Assembly (NCBI RefSeq): GCF_900117415.1 | Contig: NZ_FPEI01000004.1 | Span: 806,001 to 870,000 of the forward strand | DNA from: Hyphomicrobium sp. CS1BSMeth3 | GTDB lineage: Bacteria > Pseudomonadota > Alphaproteobacteria > Rhizobiales > Hyphomicrobiaceae | DNA: 64,000 nt | Reading direction: 5' to 3' | In this document: piece by piece, positions 17,527 to 26,065 of the stretch | Numbering within the stretch: the first letter of the stretch is position 1 | Layout of the letters: each line of letters opens with the position of its first letter | The notes under the pieces: generated by a model | The model's input: the letters and a program-made list of their open reading frames with translations, nothing else | Told to the model about the DNA's origin: nothing | Database searches by the model: none | Position numbers and translations under genes: made by a program

Positions 17527-18543
17527 TCAGCCTTTGCGCGCTAGCTGCATCACATCGGTTCTGATGTAGTCGTCGATGTTGACAAGGTTCTTCGCGATAC
17601 CAATGTCGAGACCGAACTTGAGAAAATCTCCGAGCATCGCGTGCAGCTTGCTGTCCTTGGACCAGTGGACGATGCTTTGCGGATCGAGGGCAGCAGTCGA
17701 GTTGAAGCAATCCAGATCCTTGGCGATAGCCACCGCCTGCTCGCGCGCCATGCCGGTGAAATCGAGCGTGTAGCGGATCGCCATTTCAGGATCCTGCTTC
17801 ATCTTATCGAGGCCCATATTCCAGCCGCGCAGCAGGCGCGACACGGCATCGGCGTTCTTATCGAGCCATGGCCGCCGCCCCGCCCAGCCGAGGAACGCCG
17901 GGCCCGGCGACAAATCGGAGTTGCGAGCGATGATGCGCGCGCCGGCGTCGACGAGAGGCGTTGCGAAGGGCGCCCAGATAAATGCAGCGTCGACGTCGCG
18001 GGCGTTGAATGCCGCCACTTGCTGTGGCGGAGCCATCCCCACGAGCTGCGCATCGTCTTTGCTCATTCCATGCGCGAGCAGCAACTTCCAGAGGCCGTAG
18101 TGGACATCCGATCCCTGGACGCCCGCCACCTTCTTCCCTTTCAGGTCCTTCATCGATTTGATCGGGCTGTCCTTTGGGACAAGCACCATTTCGAGTTTGT
18201 TGTAGTCCATGAGGACCGAGGTGAATTGCAGATCCTGACCATTGGCATTGGCAACCAGGAATGGCCCGCCCCCACCCCAAGCCAAATCGACCTGGCCACC
18301 CGCGAGTGCAGCAAACTGCGCCGGTCCGGACGTGAACTTGACGAAATTGACTTCGAGACCGAGCTTCTCGAAATACTTCTCGCGGAAGGCGATATGGGCG
18401 GGCCCGTTCATGATGGGCTGCATGCCGGCATTGATGCGTAGCGTTGTCTGCGCGCGGGCGCCAATGCTCGGCGCCATGAGGGCGGCAGCGCCTCCCGCGG
18501 CAATGCCTTTGATGACGGAACGTCTTCCGATTCCCGCTGTCAT
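17527..18543 (-). CDS. NMT1/SsuA-type ABC substrate-binding protein (1)
   Basis: A 338-residue periplasmic binding protein. It begins with a Tat-like leader (RRSVIKGIAAGG, then APSIGARAQTTLRIN), so it may be exported folded. The NMT1-type pattern follows: FEKLGLEVNFVKFTSGPAQFAALAGGQVDLAW in part, and KGKKVAGVQGSDVHYG. GGAGGAG precedes the start. It is a clear paralogue of the next gene upstream (18617-19636), with near-collinear sequence, so the pair arose by tandem duplication. Confidence 0.87.
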   Translation of the reverse strand: MTAGIGRRSVIKGIAAGGAAALMAPSIGARAQTTLRINAGMQPIMNGPAHIAFREKYFEKLGLEVNFVKFTSGPAQFAALAGGQVDLAWGGGGPFLVANANGQDLQFTSVLMDYNKLEMVLVPKDSPIKSMKDLKGKKVAGVQGSDVHYGLWKLLLAHGMSKDDAQLVGMAPPQQVAAFNARDVDAAFIWAPFATPLVDAGARIIARNSDLSPGPAFLGWAGRRPWLDKNADAVSRLLRGWNMGLDKMKQDPEMAIRYTLDFTGMAREQAVAIAKDLDCFNSTAALDPQSIVHWSKDSKLHAMLGDFLKFGLDIGIAKNLVNIDDYIRTDVMQLARKG

Positions 18544-18616
18544 TGTCCTCTCCTCCCAGCACCCTTGTTGTTTGGAGAGCGGATTGCTCCGCTCTCCGAT
18601 CAGGATTGGCCTGCTG

Positions 18617-19636
18617 TCAGCCCTTCTTCACCTGCTGCATGAACTGCGTCATGAGGTAGTCGTCGATATTGATCGTCTTCTGCGCGAGACCGAATTCATT
18701 GCCGAACTTGAGGAAGTCGCTCAGAACGGTGTGGAGCTTGCTGCCCTTGGCCCAGTAAGCGGGGCTCTTCGGATCGAGCGCTGCAGTCGCCTCGAAGTGG
18801 ACGAGATCCTTGATGATCGCGTCGGCCTGCTCGCGCGCCATGCCCGTGAAGTCGAGCGTGTAGCGGATCGCCATCTCGGGATCCTGCTTCATCTTCGCGA
18901 GGCCCTGGTTCCAGCCGTGCAGCAGGCGCACGATCGCATCCGGGTTCTTCTCCAGCCACTCCTTGCGGCCAGCCCAGTTCAGGAAGGACGGACCGGGATC
19001 GAGGTCCGACATGCGCGTGATCGCGCGTCCGCCCGCCTTGATCATCGGCGTGACGAACGGCTCCCAGGTGTAGACGCCATCGACGTCGCCGGCATTGAAG
19101 GCGGCAATCTGCTGCGTCGGCGTCATGCCGACGAGCTGCGCGGCATCCTTGGCCATGCCGTTGTTCTGCAGCAGCTTCCACAGGCCGTAATGCGCATCCG
19201 AGCCCTGCACGGCGGCGATCTTCTTGCCCTGCAGATCCTTCACGCTCTTGATCGGGCTGTTCTTCGGCACGACGAGCGACTGCAGCTTGTTGTAGTCCAT
19301 GAAGACCGCGATCGACTGCAGATCCTGGCCGTTCGCCTTGGCAATCAGGTAGGCGCCCATGCCGCCCCAGCCGAGATGCGACTGGCCACCCGCGAGCGCG
19401 GCGAACTGCGCCGGCCCCGACGTAAACTTGATCAGGTTCACATCGAGACCGAGCTTCTCGAAGTATTTCTCGCGCAGCGCGATATAGACCGGCCCATTGA
19501 GGATCGGCAGCATGCCGGCGTTGATGCGCAGCGTGGTTTGCCCGCGCGCGACGATGCTCGGCGCGAAAACGGCACCGGCCGCCCCGAGAGCCATCCCCTT
19601 CACCATCGAGCGCCGCGTTATCGAAGTGTCCGCCAT
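18617..19636 (-). CDS. NMT1/SsuA-type ABC substrate-binding protein (2)
   Basis: A 339-residue paralogue of the protein at 17527-18543, with a Tat-like RRSMVKGMALG leader. It shares segments such as TTLRINAGM, KFTSGPAQFAALAGGQ and DPEMAIRYTLDFTGMAREQ. A GGAGGA ribosome site precedes 19636. It is the first structural gene after the IclR gene on the same strand. Two binding proteins feeding one permease suggest two ligands or affinities. Confidence 0.87.
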   Translation of the reverse strand: MADTSITRRSMVKGMALGAAGAVFAPSIVARGQTTLRINAGMLPILNGPVYIALREKYFEKLGLDVNLIKFTSGPAQFAALAGGQSHLGWGGMGAYLIAKANGQDLQSIAVFMDYNKLQSLVVPKNSPIKSVKDLQGKKIAAVQGSDAHYGLWKLLQNNGMAKDAAQLVGMTPTQQIAAFNAGDVDGVYTWEPFVTPMIKAGGRAITRMSDLDPGPSFLNWAGRKEWLEKNPDAIVRLLHGWNQGLAKMKQDPEMAIRYTLDFTGMAREQADAIIKDLVHFEATAALDPKSPAYWAKGSKLHTVLSDFLKFGNEFGLAQKTINIDDYLMTQFMQQVKKG

Positions 19637-19684
19637 TCTTTCCTCCTGCAGTGACCAGGTGTGGTCTTGATTGATCGAGCAGCT

Positions 19685-20545
19685 TCAGCGGCCGCTCTTG
19701 ACTGGCTTGACGGGCAGCCGCTCCGCCGCGGCCGACGCGCCCAGCATCTCCGCGACACGGCGCGTGAGCCCGATGAGCCGCGGTGCGAGATCGGTCTCGA
19801 TCAATCGGGGCGGTAGCGTCGAGGCGAGGCCGCCGATGTTGAAGGAGAGAATGCCGTAGGGCGAATTCACATCGAGCGGCACGCCGAGCGAATGGATCTC
19901 CGGCACCCAGTCGCCGAGCGACGTGCAGTAGCCGCGCTCCGCGACATCGCGAATGGCCTGCTCGATGCCGCGGCGTACTTTCGGCCAGGCCGAAGGATCA
20001 TTGCGGCGGATCTCATCGAGCAGGGGCTTGCGCTCCTCATCGCTCATCGCGGCGAGATAGGCGCGGCCGACGCTCGTCGTTGCGAGCGGAATGCGGTCGC
20101 CGATGTCGAGGCCGAGACCGAGCGCATTGGGGCTGCGGCGGAACTCCAGATAGATCATGTTGAGGCCGTCGCGCGCGCAGAGCGCGACGCTCGCCCCGGC
20201 GTAGTCGGCAAGGTTCTGCATGAGCGGGCGCGCGACCTGCCGCACATCGAATTTCGACAGCGACGCATAGCCGAGCGCAAGGGCGCCCGGCCCGAGCCGA
20301 TAGCGGCCGCTCGCTGGATCGTGCGTGAGATAGCCGAGCCGGCTCAGCGTGTACGTGAGGCGCGAGATCGTGGCTTTGGAGAGCGCCGTGCCGCGCGAGA
20401 GCTCGCCATTCGAGAGCGTCTCATGCGCCGATGAAAACATCCTGAGGACGCGAAGACCGCGCTCGAGCGCCGCGACGAACTGACGGTCGTCAGCGGGCAG
20501 GTCATCCACGTCCCGAAGCAACTCGATTGTGCGATTCCGCCCCAC
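19685..20545 (-). CDS. IclR-family transcriptional regulator
   Basis: A 286-residue regulator. The GTG at 20545 is chosen because AAGGAG sits seven bases upstream; the longer ORF to 20644 reads through an operator-like palindrome. The winged HTH is at about residues 20-85 (LERGLRVLRMF, then GTALSKATISRLTYTLSRLGYL), and the ligand domain at about 95-270 has the IclR pattern (DIGDRIPLATTSVGRAYLA, GVPLDVNSPYGILSFNIGG). It likely controls the ABC operon downstream and the tct operon upstream, before which a matching palindrome lies. Confidence 0.85.
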   Translation of the reverse strand: MGRNRTIELLRDVDDLPADDRQFVAALERGLRVLRMFSSAHETLSNGELSRGTALSKATISRLTYTLSRLGYLTHDPASGRYRLGPGALALGYASLSKFDVRQVARPLMQNLADYAGASVALCARDGLNMIYLEFRRSPNALGLGLDIGDRIPLATTSVGRAYLAAMSDEERKPLLDEIRRNDPSAWPKVRRGIEQAIRDVAERGYCTSLGDWVPEIHSLGVPLDVNSPYGILSFNIGGLASTLPPRLIETDLAPRLIGLTRRVAEMLGASAAAERLPVKPVKSGR

Positions 20546-20610
20546 GAAGCATCTCCTTCGTCTTTTTTTGTATTTGAGCAGTGCGCACCGCGTACCGCAA
20601 GTCAAAATAT

Positions 20611-20627
20611 GTTCCGCTATGCGGTAC
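20611..20627. promoter_or_regulatory. Candidate IclR operator upstream of the iclR gene
   Basis: GTTCCGC-TAT-GCGGTAC is an inverted repeat with one mismatch, 66 bases upstream of the iclR start. It shares the GTTCCGC half with the site at 24930-24946, which suggests autoregulation. Confidence 0.55.
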
Positions 20628-20766
20628 ATCCACCGGAGAGCCATGTGAGCGCAATGCGAGCGCTCTGCGCGCCTTTCAGTCGGGCATCGGGAGGCTTCAC
20701 GCGCGCGATCGCGACGCCCCGTGAGGAGCGCCGGATTGCACCGAAAAATTTGGATCGAGCGCGCCG

Positions 20767-22272
20767 CTAGTCCTGCTCGCGGAAGGCTTCCTCGCGGCCC
20801 TTGCGCAAGGACGGCAGCGCCATCATCAGCAGCAAGGCGACTGTCACGCCGATCAGCGCCGCGCTCAGCGGCCGCGTGAGGAAGATCGAGAAGTCACCGT
20901 CCGAGAGCAGCAGCGTGCGGCGGAACTGCTCCTCGACCATAGGCCCCAGGATGAAGCCGAGCACCATGGGCGCGGGCTCGCAGCCAATGCGGCGGAGGAA
21001 GTAGCCGAAGACGCCGAAGCCCGCCATGAGGAACACGTCGAAGACGCGGTAGTTGATCGAGTACACGCCGACGCAGCAGAACACGAGGATCGCCGGAAAG
21101 AGATAGGCATAAGGGATCTTGAGCAGCTTCACCCAGATGCCGACGAGCGGCAGGTTCAGGATGACGAGGATCATGTTGCCGATCCACATGCTCACGACCA
21201 TGCCCCAGAACAGCGTCGGCTGATCGGTGAGGAACTTCGGCCCTGGCGTGATGCCGTGGATGGTCATCGCCGCAATCATGAGCGCCATCACGGCATTCGG
21301 CGGAATGCCGAGCGCGAGCATGGGAATGAAGCTCGCCTGCGCGCCGGCATTGTTGGCGGCCTCGGGCCCTGCAACGCCCTCGATGGCGCCCTTGCCGAAA
21401 CGCGAGGGATCCTTGGCGAGCCGCTTCTCGAGGCTGTAGGACGCAAATGACGAGACCAGCGCACCACCGCCCGGCAGCACGCCGAGGATCGAGCCGAGGA
21501 GCGTGCCGCGCACGGTTGCCGGCGCCGCCTGAATGACATCTTCCTTGGTCGGCATGAGCCGCGTGATCTTGCCCGATGGCAGCTCGCGCGTATGGCGGTC
21601 AGCCAGGTTGGCAATGATCTCCGCGACGCCGAAGAGGCCCATGGCGACGACGACGAAATCAATGCCGTCATAGATCTGGCGGATGCCGAACACGAAGCGC
21701 TGCTCGCCTGTCGTCACGTCCGTGCCGATGAGGCCGAGCAACATGCCGACCATCACCATGCCGATCGAAGCAACGATCGAGCCCGACGCCAGCACGACGG
21801 CCGCAATGAGGCCCATGACCATCAACGCCGTGAACTCGGGCGGGCCGAACAGCAAGGCCATGCGCGAAAGCGCCGGCGCCGCAATCGCAATGACGATGGT
21901 CGCGACGCATCCCGCAAAGAACGAGGCGAGTGCCGCCGTCGCCAGCGCAACGCCCGCGCGGCCCTGGCGCGCCATCTGGTAGCCGTCGAGCGCGGTGACC
22001 ACGCTCGAGGACTCGCCCGGCAGGTTGACGAGGATCGCGGTCGTCGAGCCGCCATACTGCGCGCCATAGAAGATGCCGGCCAGCATGATCAGCGCGCCGG
22101 TCGGCTCCAGGTGGAACGTGATCGGCAGCAGCATGGCGATCGTCGCCAGCGGCCCGATGCCGGGCAGCACGCCGATCAGCGTGCCGAAGAGCGCACCGGC
22201 GAAGCAATAGAAGAGGTTCTTCAGCGTGAGAGCGACGGAGAAGCCCAGCGCGAGGTTCGAGAACAGGTCCAT
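20767..22272 (-). CDS. tctA: TctA-family large permease subunit (tripartite tricarboxylate transporter)
   Basis: A 501-residue membrane protein, about 12 TM helices. Conserved TctA segments: GVLPGIGPLATIAMLLPITF, GGSTTAILVNLPGESSSVVT, and the matching second-half GVLPGGGALVSSFASYSLEK. The start at 22272 overlaps the tctB stop by one base (TGATG). It is the large channel subunit of a binding-protein-dependent secondary carrier for organic acids. Confidence 0.9.
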   Translation of the reverse strand: MDLFSNLALGFSVALTLKNLFYCFAGALFGTLIGVLPGIGPLATIAMLLPITFHLEPTGALIMLAGIFYGAQYGGSTTAILVNLPGESSSVVTALDGYQMARQGRAGVALATAALASFFAGCVATIVIAIAAPALSRMALLFGPPEFTALMVMGLIAAVVLASGSIVASIGMVMVGMLLGLIGTDVTTGEQRFVFGIRQIYDGIDFVVVAMGLFGVAEIIANLADRHTRELPSGKITRLMPTKEDVIQAAPATVRGTLLGSILGVLPGGGALVSSFASYSLEKRLAKDPSRFGKGAIEGVAGPEAANNAGAQASFIPMLALGIPPNAVMALMIAAMTIHGITPGPKFLTDQPTLFWGMVVSMWIGNMILVILNLPLVGIWVKLLKIPYAYLFPAILVFCCVGVYSINYRVFDVFLMAGFGVFGYFLRRIGCEPAPMVLGFILGPMVEEQFRRTLLLSDGDFSIFLTRPLSAALIGVTVALLLMMALPSLRKGREEAFREQD

Positions 22273-22718
22273 CAGAAGGGCCAAACCGGGATTTGAAGAT
22301 TGAGAGCGGTGGAGAACAGCAGCGTCGACAGCACGGCCATGCCTGCGGCGATCGCGCCGAGCGCCGGCCAGTGGAATTTCTCGCCGGAGAACGCCGCCGC
22401 CCCCGTCATGAGCGCAACTGTGAGCGGGAGCCCGAGCCGCGGCAGAAGGAATGCAAATCCGATCACCATGATCGTGACGAGCAGCAGGGGCCGCCACGCG
22501 ATCGAAAGCCGCACCTCATCGTCCGCGGGCGAGGAGAAGAACGCCTGCACGAGCAGCAGACAGCCGACGGCAACGCAGCCGATGGCGAGCGCGCGCGGCG
22601 TGTAGCCGATGCCCATGTCGGCGGCCGTGCCGATCGTCAGGTCTCTCCCTGCCCAGACGGCAAGCGCACCGAACGCTATGAAGAACAGCCCGGAAAGATA
22701 CTGCTGCTGTGTGCCCAT
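22272..22718 (-). CDS. tctB: TctB-family small permease subunit
   Basis: A 148-residue protein with about four TM helices (QYLSGLFFIAFGALAVWAGR near the N-terminus, the GIGYTPRALAIG loop). The start at 22718 has AGGAGG upstream; the longer ORF to 22862 overlaps the tctC gene. Partner of tctA. Confidence 0.85.
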   Translation of the reverse strand: MGTQQQYLSGLFFIAFGALAVWAGRDLTIGTAADMGIGYTPRALAIGCVAVGCLLLVQAFFSSPADDEVRLSIAWRPLLLVTIMVIGFAFLLPRLGLPLTVALMTGAAAFSGEKFHWPALGAIAAGMAVLSTLLFSTALNLQIPVWPF

Positions 22719-22776
22719 GCGTGCCTCCTCGCGCTCTTGTGCTGCGCGGGCGGCCCTTGCCACCCGCGCAGCAAGG

Positions 22777-23727
22777 TCACTTCTTGCCGAGGCCGGCGGC
22801 CTGCACGAGATCGCCGACGCGCTTGTAGTCCGCCTCGAAGAATGCCTTGAAAGCTGCCGCATCCTGGTAGGCGATCGGATACTTCTGGCGCTCGAAGACC
22901 TCTTTCACCTTCGCGTCGTCCAACGCGGTCTTGCACGCCTGACCGAGCTTGGCCTTGACGTCCGCCGGCGTTCCGCGCGGGACGAAAATGCCGTTGTAGT
23001 TCGTCACCACGACATCGAAGCCGGCTTCACGGACCGTTGGCGTATCCTTGAAGTTGTCGATGCGGCTCTCGGCGTAGACGGCGATCGGATGCAGATCGTA
23101 CTGCGGCACGAGGTTCGCCTGATCGCTGTAGAGATCGGTCGTGTTCGACATCATGGCCTGAACGGCATCGGCAGAGCCCTTGAACGGCACGTGCTTCAGC
23201 TTGATATTCGCGGCCTTCTCGAGTGCCAGCTTGGCGAGATGCGTGATGGACCCGGGCCCGGACGTGCCATACGTGACTTTTCCGGGCTCCGCCTTGGCTG
23301 CCGCAATCACGTCGGCGATCGTGCGGTACTTGCTGGTCTTTGGCGCCATGAGGACGAGCGGCTGCTCGACGAGCTTGCAGATGGCGTCGAAGCTGTCGAT
23401 GTCGTACGTCAGCTTCATGCGATGGGGCTGGGCTGCCGTCGGCCCGCTCGGTGTTATGAGGATCGTATAGCCATCGGGCGTAGCGGCAGCAGCTTCCGCC
23501 GCACCAATGGTTCCGGCGGCGCCGTTCACGTTCTTCACGACGATCTGCTGACCGAGCGCGCGCGAGAAGGCCTCTTGCATGCCGCGCGCCACCAGATCCG
23601 TCGCGCCGCCTGCCGGGAACGGCACGATGGCCGTGACAGGGCGCTCGGGGTAAGCGGCGGTTGCCGGCGCTTGGGCGAAGGCAGCCATGCTCCCCGCGAC
23701 CAGCGCGAGGGCCAGTAGCTTTCTCAT
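22777..23727 (-). CDS. tctC: Bug/TctC-family solute-binding protein (1)
   Basis: A 316-residue periplasmic protein with a signal peptide (1-24, ending ATAAYPERP). The Bug-family pattern is plain: YPERPVTAIVPFPAGGATDLVAR and the second loop FKGSADAVQAMMSNTTDL. It precedes tctB on the same strand. Ligands in the family include citrate, other carboxylates and aromatic acids. Confidence 0.88.
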   Translation of the reverse strand: MRKLLALALVAGSMAAFAQAPATAAYPERPVTAIVPFPAGGATDLVARGMQEAFSRALGQQIVVKNVNGAAGTIGAAEAAAATPDGYTILITPSGPTAAQPHRMKLTYDIDSFDAICKLVEQPLVLMAPKTSKYRTIADVIAAAKAEPGKVTYGTSGPGSITHLAKLALEKAANIKLKHVPFKGSADAVQAMMSNTTDLYSDQANLVPQYDLHPIAVYAESRIDNFKDTPTVREAGFDVVVTNYNGIFVPRGTPADVKAKLGQACKTALDDAKVKEVFERQKYPIAYQDAAAFKAFFEADYKRVGDLVQAAGLGKK

Positions 23728-23856
23728 TTCAGGCGTTCTCCTCTGGATCTTTTTTGTTGTTCTGCGGTTGGCAGGCGCTCATCCTTACTGAACGGCCGTG
23801 AGCGCGCAAGCGGCCATGGTGCATGGCGCCATGACAGCTTGCAGCGTTGCCACGGC

Positions 23857-24819
23857 TCACTTCACTTTAAGGCCGGCCTCCGAGAGCAGCTCACCGTTCT
23901 TCTTGAATTCGGCTGCAATGAATGCCGATGCGGCCTTGCGATCGAGGAAATCGATCGGCTGGCGCTGGCGGCCGAGGTTCTCGATCACGCCCTGATCGGC
24001 GAGCGCCGTGCGGCACGCCGCTTCGAGCTTGGCCATGATCGGCTCGGGCGTGCCCTTGGGCGCGAACATGGAATTCCAGATCGAGAACTGCAGGTCGTAG
24101 CCCGCTTCCTTCAGCGTCGGAATGTCCTTGTAGGTCGGGATGCGATTGGAGGCGAAGATGCCGAGCGCCGTCAGATTATACTGCGGCACGAGGTTCGGCT
24201 GATCCGTGAAGAGGTCGACCGTGTTCGTCAGCAGACCCTGCACGACATCCGCCGAGCCCTTGTACGGCACATGCTTGATGTCGATGCCGGCCGCCTTCGC
24301 GAACGCGATCATCGACACATGCGGGATGGTGCCGGGGCCGGTCGAACCATAGGGCACCTTGCCCGGCGCGGCTTTCGCGGCCGCGACGACCTCGGCGACA
24401 TTCTTGTATTTCGAGTTGGGCGCCGCCATCAGCACGACCGGGCTGTCGACGAGCTTACAGACGGTCTCGAAGCTGTCGTAGCTGTAGTCGAGCTTCATGC
24501 GGTGCGGCTGCAGCGTGATCGGACCGATCGGGCTCACGAGGATCGTGTAGCCGTCCGGCGCCGAGCGCGCAGCCTCAGCCGTGCCGAGCGTGCCGGCAGC
24601 GCCCGGCACGTTCTTCACGACGACCTGGCCGCCGAGCGCCTTCTGGAAAGCATCCTGAATGCCGCGCGTGAGCAGATCTGTTGCGCCGCCCGCCGTCCAC
24701 GCGACGATCACGGTCACCGGTCGCTCGGGATAAGCAGCCTGCGCTGGCGCGGCTGTGGCGATCAGCACCGGAGCCAGTGCGCTGAGAGCAATGCGGGTGA
24801 GCCGCTTGAGGCGGAGCAT
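23857..24819 (-). CDS. Bug/TctC-family solute-binding protein (2)
   Basis: A 320-residue paralogue of the protein at 22777-23727, with a signal peptide (about 1-28) and the motifs YPERPVTVIVAWTAGGATDL and PYKGSADVVQGLLTNTVDL. GGAGGA lies upstream of 24819. It is the first gene of the presumed tctC-tctC-tctB-tctA operon, 110 bases downstream of an IclR-type palindrome. Confidence 0.88.
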   Translation of the reverse strand: MLRLKRLTRIALSALAPVLIATAAPAQAAYPERPVTVIVAWTAGGATDLLTRGIQDAFQKALGGQVVVKNVPGAAGTLGTAEAARSAPDGYTILVSPIGPITLQPHRMKLDYSYDSFETVCKLVDSPVVLMAAPNSKYKNVAEVVAAAKAAPGKVPYGSTGPGTIPHVSMIAFAKAAGIDIKHVPYKGSADVVQGLLTNTVDLFTDQPNLVPQYNLTALGIFASNRIPTYKDIPTLKEAGYDLQFSIWNSMFAPKGTPEPIMAKLEAACRTALADQGVIENLGRQRQPIDFLDRKAASAFIAAEFKKNGELLSEAGLKVK

Positions 24820-24929
24820 CTCGTTTCCTCCTGGGTTGTGGCGCGCTACGACGCCTTGCGAATATGAAGCGGAAACCTAGTAGGCGGCCGGAGCCGCGTC
24901 AAAGAAGAATCTCGACCAACGAAATATTT

Positions 24930-24946
24930 GTTCCGCATATCGGAAC
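24930..24946. promoter_or_regulatory. Candidate IclR operator upstream of the tct operon
   Basis: GTTCCG-CATAT-CGGAAC has perfect 6-bp arms and sits in the 194-bp gap between the epimerase gene and the tctC gene. It resembles the site before the iclR gene (20611-20627). Confidence 0.55.
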
Positions 24947-25013
24947 TCGCGTCGATGTCGGCTTGCACCGCCACGCTCACGAATCCGCGTGCTCTGCTGC
25001 GCGCAAGCAGGGC

Positions 25014-25940
25014 TCACGCGAGCCCCTTCGTGCGCAGATCGCGGAAGTGCTCGATGGTACGCCGCACACCTTCAGCGAGAGGCGTGAGCGGGCGCGGCCC
25101 GATGATCTTCTCGAGCGCTGCAACATCAAAGCCCGTGGTCGGCGAGAGCCGCTCGGGCCCCTCTGCACGCACGTCCGCTTCGGGTGCCACGGCGCGAATG
25201 GCGGCGATGATATCCGCCGTGCTCTCGACATTGTCCGTCATGTCGGCAAGGTGCGCGCCGTTCCACTCGGCTTCGACGAGGCGCACGAACATCTCGGCGA
25301 TATCATCGGCGAATTGGAAGCATGTCGCCGTCGTCCACGGCACCGTGTAGCGCGCACCGAGTGCTACCGCACGCATTGCGCTCGTGACCGCCGATGTCTC
25401 GCCTTGATCGCGCCCGATGCCATAGACCACATGTGGCCTGAGGCCGAACGACGAGACACCGAAGTCCTCGGCATAGAGGCGCGCGATCTCCTCGTCCGCA
25501 CGCTTGAAGACGCCGTAGAGATTTGCCGGCGCATTGGCGGCGCCGCGCGGCTTCGCAGCAACCGAGCTCGTATAGATGACGCGAGCGCCGACGCTGCGCG
25601 CCGCTTCCAGCACGCTCACATGCCCGACTACATTCACCTTCGCGCCGGCAAGCGGGTTTGCCCGGCAGGCGGGGATCTGAAGCGCCGCGAGATGGAGGAT
25701 CGTGCTGACCGCATGTTGTTCTGCAATGCGAGACATAATCCCATCATTCGTCAGATCGGCGACCTGCCAGGCGATCTCGTCCGGCGCCTCTCCCCGCACG
25801 ACCTGACGCAAGCGCATCTCGTCGCGCGCAATATCGACGGCAATGACCGTGAGGCCGCGCGCGATCAGTTTCGGCAGTATCCATGCGGCTAGAAAGCCAG
25901 ATGCGCCGGTTACCACGACGGTTCTGTTGCTGCTTGTCAT
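25014..25940 (-). CDS. NAD-dependent epimerase/dehydratase (extended SDR)
   Basis: A 308-residue enzyme. The Rossmann signature VTGASGFLAAW is at about residues 9-19, with Asp in VIAVDIARD for the adenosine ribose. The active-site set is YTSSVAA and NLYGVFKRADE (Tyr-x3-Lys). The start at 25940 is the ATG before TSSNRTVVV; the longer ORF overlaps the facing gene. It is divergent from the ThDP enzyme and may act on a sugar or carboxylic acid. Substrate unknown. Confidence 0.83.
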   Translation of the reverse strand: MTSSNRTVVVTGASGFLAAWILPKLIARGLTVIAVDIARDEMRLRQVVRGEAPDEIAWQVADLTNDGIMSRIAEQHAVSTILHLAALQIPACRANPLAGAKVNVVGHVSVLEAARSVGARVIYTSSVAAKPRGAANAPANLYGVFKRADEEIARLYAEDFGVSSFGLRPHVVYGIGRDQGETSAVTSAMRAVALGARYTVPWTTATCFQFADDIAEMFVRLVEAEWNGAHLADMTDNVESTADIIAAIRAVAPEADVRAEGPERLSPTTGFDVAALEKIIGPRPLTPLAEGVRRTIEHFRDLRTKGLA

Positions 25941-26065
25941 CTGCGTCCTCGTGTGCAATCTCGCATCTCGATGCAGAGTGTATCCCACCATTTCATGTCG
26001 GCGATCAACCATTCTGCACAGCGAAACACGATCAGCGCCCCCTCTCAACCGAAGGCTTCAGGAAC

